A stretch of DNA of 55,344 nucleotides. Origin: Caballeronia cordobensis (GTDB lineage Bacteria; Pseudomonadota; Gammaproteobacteria; Burkholderiales; Burkholderiaceae). The position numbers and the translations under genes were made by a program. The notes under the pieces are model-generated. The model ran no database searches, had not been told where the DNA came from, and was given only the letters and a program-made list of their open reading frames with translations. This document shows positions 50,419-55,344 of the stretch, piece after piece. Positions within the stretch are counted from its first letter, which is position 1, and the number at the start of each line of letters is the position of its first letter. The DNA lies in the NCBI RefSeq assembly GCF_001544575.2, contig NZ_FCNY02000032.1, positions 1-55,344 on the forward strand, written 5' to 3'.

Positions 50419-50510
50419 GCGCATCACTTTGTGTCTAGGATCAGTATTCGCCCGCTCCTAAACTGTGTGAGTAAGTGGTTATGGCCCAAACGCACATAAA
50501 GGAGATGAAT

Positions 50511-51620
50511 ATGAAAGTGGCCCTCGTCGGCGCCGGACTGATCGGTCAGAGCATTGCGCATTTGCTGCGAGAAACGGGGGACTTCGACGTCGTCGCGTTC
50601 GATCGTGACGAACACGCGCTCGCGCTCCTCGATGCGCAGGGCATCCCGACGCGCCGTGTCGATTCCGCCGATACGCCCGCGTTGCGCCAGGCGCTTATCG
50701 GCTTCGATGCGCTCGTCAACGCGCTGCCTTACTACCTTGCGATCAATGTCGCGTCGGCGGCGAAAGCGGCGGGCGTGCATTACTTCGACCTGACCGAAGA
50801 CGTGCGCGCGACGCACGCGATCCGCGCGATCGCCGACGATTCGGAACTCGCCTTCATGCCGCAATGCGGTCTCGCGCCGGGCTTCATCGGCATCGTCGCG
50901 CACGATCTGGCGAAGCGTCTGGACGACGTGCGCGAAGTGAAGATGCGCGTCGGCGCGCTGCCCGAGTTTCCGACGAATGCGCTGAAGTACAACCTCACGT
51001 GGAGCATCGACGGCCTCATCAACGAGTACTGCCAGCCGTGCGAAGCCATTCGCGAAGGCCGTACGCAATGGGTGCAGCCGCTCGAAGGCGTCGAGCATTT
51101 CTCGCTCGACGGCATCGAGTACGAGGCGTTCAACACGTCGGGCGGTCTCGGCACGCTGTGCGAAACGCTCGCCGGCAAAGTCGAGACGCTCGATTACAAG
51201 TCGGTGCGCTATCCCGGCCATCGCGAGCTGATGAAATTCCTGCTCGACGATCTGCGCATGTCCACCGACCGCGACGGTCTGAAGACGATGTTGAAGCGCG
51301 CGGTGCCGTCCACGGCGCAGGATGTCGTGTTGATCTTCGTCACGGTTACCGGCATGCGCCGCGGCCAGCTCGTGCAGGACGTGTTCACGCGCAAGATCTT
51401 CGCGAAGGACGTGTGCGGCGTGCCGATGAGCGCGATCCAGATCACGACCGCCGGCGCGATCTGCGCGGAACTCGATCTCTTCCGCGAAGGCGTGCTGCCG
51501 CAAAGCGGCTTCGTGCGCCAGGAGCAGGTGCCGCTCGACGCGTTCCTCAACAACCGCTTCGGCAAGCTGTACGAAGGCGCGAACGCGCTGGCGACGGCGC
51601 GGCAACTCGCGGCGGCCTAA
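50511..51620 (+). CDS. Saccharopine dehydrogenase-like oxidoreductase
   Basis: The 369-residue enzyme begins with a Rossmann fold (MKVALVGAGLIGQSIAHLL) and has the saccharopine-dehydrogenase C-terminal domain (CGLAPGFIGIVAHDLA, EALNTSGGLGTLCETL-like region). The family acts on lysine-derived amino acids; bacterial examples include lysine 6-dehydrogenases. AAAGGAG lies six bases before ATG 50511. The preceding Lrp gene fits amino-acid-responsive control. The precise substrate is not decidable. Confidence 0.83.
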   Translation: MKVALVGAGLIGQSIAHLLRETGDFDVVAFDRDEHALALLDAQGIPTRRVDSADTPALRQALIGFDALVNALPYYLAINVASAAKAAGVHYFDLTEDVRATHAIRAIADDSELAFMPQCGLAPGFIGIVAHDLAKRLDDVREVKMRVGALPEFPTNALKYNLTWSIDGLINEYCQPCEAIREGRTQWVQPLEGVEHFSLDGIEYEAFNTSGGLGTLCETLAGKVETLDYKSVRYPGHRELMKFLLDDLRMSTDRDGLKTMLKRAVPSTAQDVVLIFVTVTGMRRGQLVQDVFTRKIFAKDVCGVPMSAIQITTAGAICAELDLFREGVLPQSGFVRQEQVPLDAFLNNRFGKLYEGANALATARQLAAA

Positions 51621-51642
51621 GGCAGAGTAACCAAGCCGGTAA

Positions 51643-52221
51643 TCAGGCCAGCAGGCGCGCGAGCAATGCCTCGCGCGCGGCATCGTCCGGCGCGGTGTTG
51701 TCGAACATGACAAGCGTCTGCGCGAGCGCCGCGTCCGGCACGAAAAGCCGCTGCCGATAGTCTTCCCAATGCGCGAGCTTGTACGCATCGTTCGGATCGC
51801 CGCGCGCGACGATGCGCTCGCGCGCCACGTCTTCATCCACCTGCACCCACACCACGCGAATCTTCACATCCTCGCCAATGCCGAGCCACGCGCGATCGAA
51901 AAGCCGTGAGCCGCGCACTTCGCGCGTGAGCGGCGCGACCACCACGACGCTCACGCCGAGCGCGAGATTGTCCGCGGCGGTATCGAGGAGACAGCGATAC
52001 TCCGGATCGCGGAAGTGCTCGATGAAAAGCGGGCTGTCGCGATCGTGCGGATCGCCGGTCAGCGCGCCGATCGCCGCGGCGCTGTAGGCGCCGTAGAGCG
52101 TGTCCTTGTCGAGCAGGCAGAAAGGCTCGTGGCTCGCGTGCATGAGCGGCGCGAAGAGCCGCTTCGCGAGCGTCGTCTTGCCCGCGCCCGCGTGCCCGCA
52201 GAAGAAAATCAGATGCTTCAC
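51643..52221 (-). CDS. P-loop ATPase/kinase, unknown substrate
   Basis: The 192-residue protein opens with strand and Walker A LIFFCGHAGAGKTTLAKRL. A DKDTLYG Asp and an RVVWVQVDEDVARERI lid-like region follow, as in AAA_33 and zeta/kinase-like P-loop proteins. It starts with GTG at 52221 behind AAGGAACG. It lies 16 bp downstream of the antiporter gene on the same strand, so the two are probably one operon. No substrate can be named. Confidence 0.78.
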   Translation of the reverse strand: MKHLIFFCGHAGAGKTTLAKRLFAPLMHASHEPFCLLDKDTLYGAYSAAAIGALTGDPHDRDSPLFIEHFRDPEYRCLLDTAADNLALGVSVVVVAPLTREVRGSRLFDRAWLGIGEDVKIRVVWVQVDEDVARERIVARGDPNDAYKLAHWEDYRQRLFVPDAALAQTLVMFDNTAPDDAAREALLARLLA

Positions 52222-52237
52222 GCTTCGTTCCTTGAAA

Positions 52238-53551
52238 TCAGTCGTCGGCTATCGTGCGTCGATATCGCTTCATGAGCGGCGTCGCGGTGATGCCATGCAC
52301 GACGACCGATGCGGTGATCGTCGCGATGACGAGCGGCACGAGCGGCGCGGCCACGTCGTGCGGCGCGTGCTCGAGCGCATAAAGCAGATAGTAAAACGAG
52401 CCGACGCCGCGTATGCCGAACCAGCTCATGAGCCGCCGTTGCGCGCCGGCCGCGTGGGAGCCGATGAGCGATGCCTCCACCGCCGCGGGCCGCAGCACGA
52501 GAAAGAGCGCGACGATGAGCGCGGCCGCCTGCCACGTGAAAAGCTCGCGCCATATCGTCGCAAGCACGGCGCCGACGATCAGCATGATCGCCACTTCGGC
52601 GATCCGTTCCAGTTCGAGCGTGAAGCCGTGCACGCGCTCAGCCATGAATGCGTGCGCGCGCTCGGGATCGGACGCGGCGGCGCCGACATCGTCCGCATCG
52701 ATCTTGCCGACCGCCTCACGCGCGGACTTGCCGCCGCTTGCCTTCTGCTCGACGCGGCGCATCGCGAGACCCGCCGCGAAGACCGCGAGAAAGGCATAGG
52801 TGTGCAGCAGTTCGGCGACGCCGTAAGACAGCGAGATCAGCCCGAGCGCATAGAAACCCTCCGGTCCGAGCGCCTCGCCGTGGCGCGTGCGCAGCCAGGC
52901 CACGAGCCGCACCGAGAGCGCGCCGAGCAGCCAGCCGCTCACGAGCGCGCCCGCGATGCCCCACGCCGCCTGTAATGCGAAGCTCCAGTGCAGCGCTTCG
53001 CTGGGCGTCGCCTGCATGCGGCAAACCGCGATGCCGAGCAGCGCGAAGGGCAGCGCGATGCCGTCGTTCAGGCCGCCTTCGCCCGTCAGCGAGAAACGCA
53101 GCAAGTCGATGTCGCCGGGCGCTTCGACCTGCACATCGTGGGCGAGCACGGGATCGGTCGGCGCGAGCATCGCCGCGAGCAGGAGCGCCGGGCCCCAGCC
53201 GAGTCCGAGCACGTACGCGCAAAAGAGCGTGAGCACGGCGACGGTGAGCACCATCGCGACGAGGCCCAGGCGGATCGGCAGGATCCAGATGCGGTCGGTG
53301 GGCGGCACGCGCAGGCGCAGGCCGATCGCGAAGAGCGACACCAGCATCGCGACTTCGGTGATGCGTCGAAGGACCGTCGCATCGCTTGTGAGGTCGAGCG
53401 CGAGCAGATTGGACGCGGCGGGACCCATCGCGAAGCCGATCGCGAGATAGCACATCGCGGTGCTGATCGGCAGGCGCTTGAACGTCGAGCTGGCGAGGCC
53501 CATGAAGATGAGCACACCGCCGACGACGAGAAACCAGATCGTCTCGGTCAT
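52238..53551 (-). CDS. Cation:proton antiporter, NhaP/CPA1 type
   Basis: The 437-residue membrane protein has about 12 hydrophobic segments. The CPA1 ion-binding motif is in LLAAMLAPTDPVLAHDVQVEAPGD, followed by GEGGLNDGIALPFALLG. RGVGSFYYLLYAL near the C-terminus corresponds to the conserved Arg helix. It should exchange sodium or potassium for protons. A charged loop (about residues 295-325) splits the last helices. ATG 53551 is the only good start. It is divergent from the flavoprotein gene. Confidence 0.87.
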   Translation of the reverse strand: MTETIWFLVVGGVLIFMGLASSTFKRLPISTAMCYLAIGFAMGPAASNLLALDLTSDATVLRRITEVAMLVSLFAIGLRLRVPPTDRIWILPIRLGLVAMVLTVAVLTLFCAYVLGLGWGPALLLAAMLAPTDPVLAHDVQVEAPGDIDLLRFSLTGEGGLNDGIALPFALLGIAVCRMQATPSEALHWSFALQAAWGIAGALVSGWLLGALSVRLVAWLRTRHGEALGPEGFYALGLISLSYGVAELLHTYAFLAVFAAGLAMRRVEQKASGGKSAREAVGKIDADDVGAAASDPERAHAFMAERVHGFTLELERIAEVAIMLIVGAVLATIWRELFTWQAAALIVALFLVLRPAAVEASLIGSHAAGAQRRLMSWFGIRGVGSFYYLLYALEHAPHDVAAPLVPLVIATITASVVVHGITATPLMKRYRRTIADD

Positions 53552-53611
53552 GAATGCCTTCGGGCTTCGGGTGCGGGTTTCGACTGCTTGCCGCGGGTTG
53601 TCGAGGGGCCG

Positions 53612-53636
53612 CGCGCCGCAACGCGCGGCGCGTTTT
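53612..53636 (+). terminator. Terminator-like hairpin in the divergent gap
   Basis: CGCGCCGC, a five-base loop and GCGGCGCG are followed by TTTT on the plus strand. It lies 187 bp before the flavoprotein gene and does not follow any plus-strand gene closely, so it may be an attenuator. Confidence 0.45.
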
Positions 53637-53783
53637 GAAAAGCGCAGCACGAGCCATGCCCGTGCCCGAAGCGCGCGCCTTAAGCGGTGGTTCGAGCAGC
53701 GCGTCTGCCCGCTTATCGACTTGCGCGTAAGATGCATTTCGGTTCGGGCATCTCCATTCGTCATCCGCTTTATTTGCATGGTT

Positions 53784-53804
53784 TTTTGCATGACGGATGC
53801 AAAA
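53784..53804. promoter_or_regulatory. Perfect dyad TTTTGCAT-N5-ATGCAAAA
   Basis: This 8-5-8 inverted repeat lies 18 bp before the flavoprotein start, just 5' of its ribosome site. A further TTTGCAT half-site starts at 53773. It is an operator candidate for an unknown regulator. Confidence 0.6.
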
Positions 53805-53822
53805 GACCAGGGAGAACGCGAC

Positions 53823-55205
53823 ATGTCACAGCACTTCGATGCGGTCGTCATCGGCACGGGGCAGGGCGGCTCGCCGCTTGCCGCGCGGCTTGCAAAAAGC
53901 GGCAGGCGCACGGCCGTGATCGAGCGGTATCTGTTCGGCGGCACCTGCGTGAACGTCGGCTGCACGCCGACCAAGACTTATGTCGCGAGCGCCCGCGCGG
54001 CGCATGTCGCACGCACGGCGGCGCGGTACGGCGTGATGATCGGCGGCGATATCGCCATCGACATGGCGCGCGTGAAGGCGCGCAAGGACGAGGTGATCGG
54101 CGGCTCGCGCACGGGCATCGAAAAATGGCTGCGCGGCACGAAGAATCTCACTGTCTTCAAGGGACACGGACGCTTCACGGGCCCGCATGCGCTTTCGATC
54201 GAAGCGAGCGATGGCTCGACGCAAGACATCGACGCCGATCTGATCTTCATCAACACGGGCACGCGCGCGACGGTGCCGGAGATCGACGGGCTCGAACAGG
54301 TTCCGTACCTGACCAATTCCACGATTCTCGAACTGACCGAGGTGCCGGCGCATCTCGTGATCGTGGGCGCGAGTTATATCGCGCTCGAATTCGGGCAGAT
54401 GTTCCGGCGCTTCGGCAGCCGCGTGACCTTGCTCGTGCGCGGCGAGCGCATCCTGACGCGCGAGGACGAGGACGTCGCGCGCGCGATGCAGGATGTGTTC
54501 GTGCGCGAGGGCGTCGAGTTTCGCTTTGGCGCGCAGATCGGCAAAGTGGAGCGGTCGGCGGGCGGGGTGCGCGTTTTTGTCGGCGATGAGACGATCGACG
54601 CATCGCATCTGCTATTCGCGACGGGCCGCACGCCGAACACCGACGATCTCGGTCTTGCGCATGCGGGCATCGAGGTAAACAGGCACGGCATGATCGATGT
54701 GGACGGGCAGTTGCGCACGGGCGTCGAGGGCGTGTATGCGCTCGGCGATGTGAACGGGCGTGGCGCGTTCACGCATACGTCGTGGAACGACTACGAGATC
54801 ATCGCTTCGAATGTGCTCGATGGCGAATCGCGCAGTGTGGATACGCGCATCATGGCTTATGCGGTGTTCGTTGATCCGCCGTTCGCGCGTGTCGGGATGA
54901 GTGAGGAGGAGGTGCGCAAGGACGGCCGCGAGGCCCTGATCGCGACGATGCCGATGACACGGGTGGGGCGCGCTCGGGAGCGCGGGGAAACCGATGGATT
55001 CATGAAGGCGCTGGTGGATGCGCGTACGCAGCGGTTTTTAGGCGCGGCGATTTATGGCATCGAAGGGGATGAGGTGATTCATACCTTCATCGAGATCATG
55101 AATGCGGATGCGCCGTTTGTGACGCTGCAGCGGGCTATGCATGTGCATCCTACTGTGAGTGAGTTGGTTCCTACTTTGCTTGAAGGGTTGGGGCCGTTGA
55201 GGTGA
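53823..55205 (+). CDS. FAD-dependent pyridine nucleotide-disulfide oxidoreductase, mercuric reductase-like
   Basis: The 460-residue class I flavoprotein has the FAD motif VVIGTGQGGSPLAARLA and the redox disulfide GGTCVNVGCTPTK (near residues 39-51). VIVGASYIALEFGQMFRRFG is the NAD(P)H site and VYALGDVNGRGAFTH the second FAD site. A dimerisation domain ends HVHPTVSELVPTLL with the active-site His. It lacks the extra cysteines needed for true MerA, so a dithiol or other small substrate is more likely. GGGAGA precedes the start. Its last ~60 bases drift to G/T-rich codons before the repeat. Confidence 0.87.
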   Translation: MSQHFDAVVIGTGQGGSPLAARLAKSGRRTAVIERYLFGGTCVNVGCTPTKTYVASARAAHVARTAARYGVMIGGDIAIDMARVKARKDEVIGGSRTGIEKWLRGTKNLTVFKGHGRFTGPHALSIEASDGSTQDIDADLIFINTGTRATVPEIDGLEQVPYLTNSTILELTEVPAHLVIVGASYIALEFGQMFRRFGSRVTLLVRGERILTREDEDVARAMQDVFVREGVEFRFGAQIGKVERSAGGVRVFVGDETIDASHLLFATGRTPNTDDLGLAHAGIEVNRHGMIDVDGQLRTGVEGVYALGDVNGRGAFTHTSWNDYEIIASNVLDGESRSVDTRIMAYAVFVDPPFARVGMSEEEVRKDGREALIATMPMTRVGRARERGETDGFMKALVDARTQRFLGAAIYGIEGDEVIHTFIEIMNADAPFVTLQRAMHVHPTVSELVPTLLEGLGPLR

Positions 55206-55211
55206 ATTGCG

Positions 55212-55241
55212 GGTTTTGGTTTTGGTTTTGGTTTTGGTTTT
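55212..55241 (+). repeat. (GGTTTT)5 hexamer repeat
   Basis: Five exact tandem GGTTTT units begin seven bases after the flavoprotein stop and end 26 bp before the next copy of the large repeat. There is no reading frame through it. Confidence 0.9.
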
Positions 55242-55267
55242 CGCCGGATCCCGTTTTCGTGGTGGTC

Positions 55268-55344
55268 TATTAGCACTGCCCCTCCCCGGGGCGGGGGTAA
55301 CTTTCTTTGCTGCTGCAAAGAAAGTCACCAAAGAAAGCAGCTTT
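55268..55344 (+). repeat. Second locus of the large repeat, cut by the window edge
   Basis: These 77 bases are identical to 43682-43758, including the 11-bp hairpin, and continue off the window. Orientation matches the left arm of the 43682-44240 element, so another full element may follow. Confidence 0.9.

Noticed and set aside
55038..55331. Small frame reading FFAAAKKVTPAPGRG inside the large repeat, also seen at 43437-43763 and 44118 onward
   Set aside because: It appears only because the repeat sequence is open there. It has no ribosome site and extends into the simple-hexamer tracts.
1..55344. CRISPR arrays, tRNA or rRNA genes, prophage
   Set aside because: No regular spaced repeats, no tRNA-like cloverleaf with CCA-proximal stems and no phage structural genes were noticed. 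A covariance search would be needed for certainty.

Overview
The window is a GC-rich chromosomal segment from a beta-proteobacterium of the Burkholderia / Paraburkholderia / Caballeronia group. This is judged from the phaA-phaB-phaR order, BktB, the LigD domain order, Burkholderiales-type small proteins and strongly G/C-ending codons. Genes are densely packed on both strands. I see no rRNA, tRNA, CRISPR array, phage or complete insertion sequence.

Layout. 1-1636: polyhydroxybutyrate genes (end of phaA, phaB, phaR). 1706-3313: a glycosyltransferase and a higBA toxin-antitoxin pair with its operator. 3415-9776: rimO, a sugar kinase, the thiolase bktB, a lipoprotein, metC and serB. 9826-12607: a LysR regulator divergent from an oxidoreductase, then a small secreted protein. 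12876-16793: bacterial end-joining genes ku and ligD plus a small acidic protein. 16935-22363: a light-sensing cluster of heme oxygenase, bacteriophytochrome, single-domain response regulator and hybrid histidine kinase. 22506-27475: two VOC proteins, a FetAB-type exporter and an AsmA protein. 27476-27892: a gene-free stretch with DnaA-box-like sites and two repeated hairpins. 27893-33530: two small proteins, a ClC channel, an aldo/keto reductase, a GST and a PLP sulfhydrylase. 33549-40313: a sulfite-oxidation locus, soeABC with a YeiH-type exporter and a divergent LysR. 40401-46441: a 2-ketogluconate operon (kguE, kguK, kguT, kguD, ptxS-like) with a PtxS-like operator. 46442-55205: a membrane protease, small proteins, LysR and Lrp regulators, a saccharopine-dehydrogenase-like enzyme, a P-loop kinase, an NhaP antiporter and a flavoprotein disulfide reductase.

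Two metabolic modules stand out. The soeABC-yeiH-LysR locus can be read as cytoplasmic sulfite oxidation to sulfate, export, and sulfite-responsive control. The kgu locus is complete for uptake, phosphorylation and reduction of 2-ketogluconate, but a 559-bp element with about 190-bp inverted arms sits between kguT and kguD.

The most unusual signal involves that element. A 77-bp stretch of its left arm recurs identically at the right edge of the window. At all three arms or copies, the DNA leading into the repeat becomes progressively G+T-rich on the same strand relative to the repeat. The drift runs through the ends of three unrelated genes and ends in simple hexamer repeats at two of them. 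I know of no standard explanation for this.
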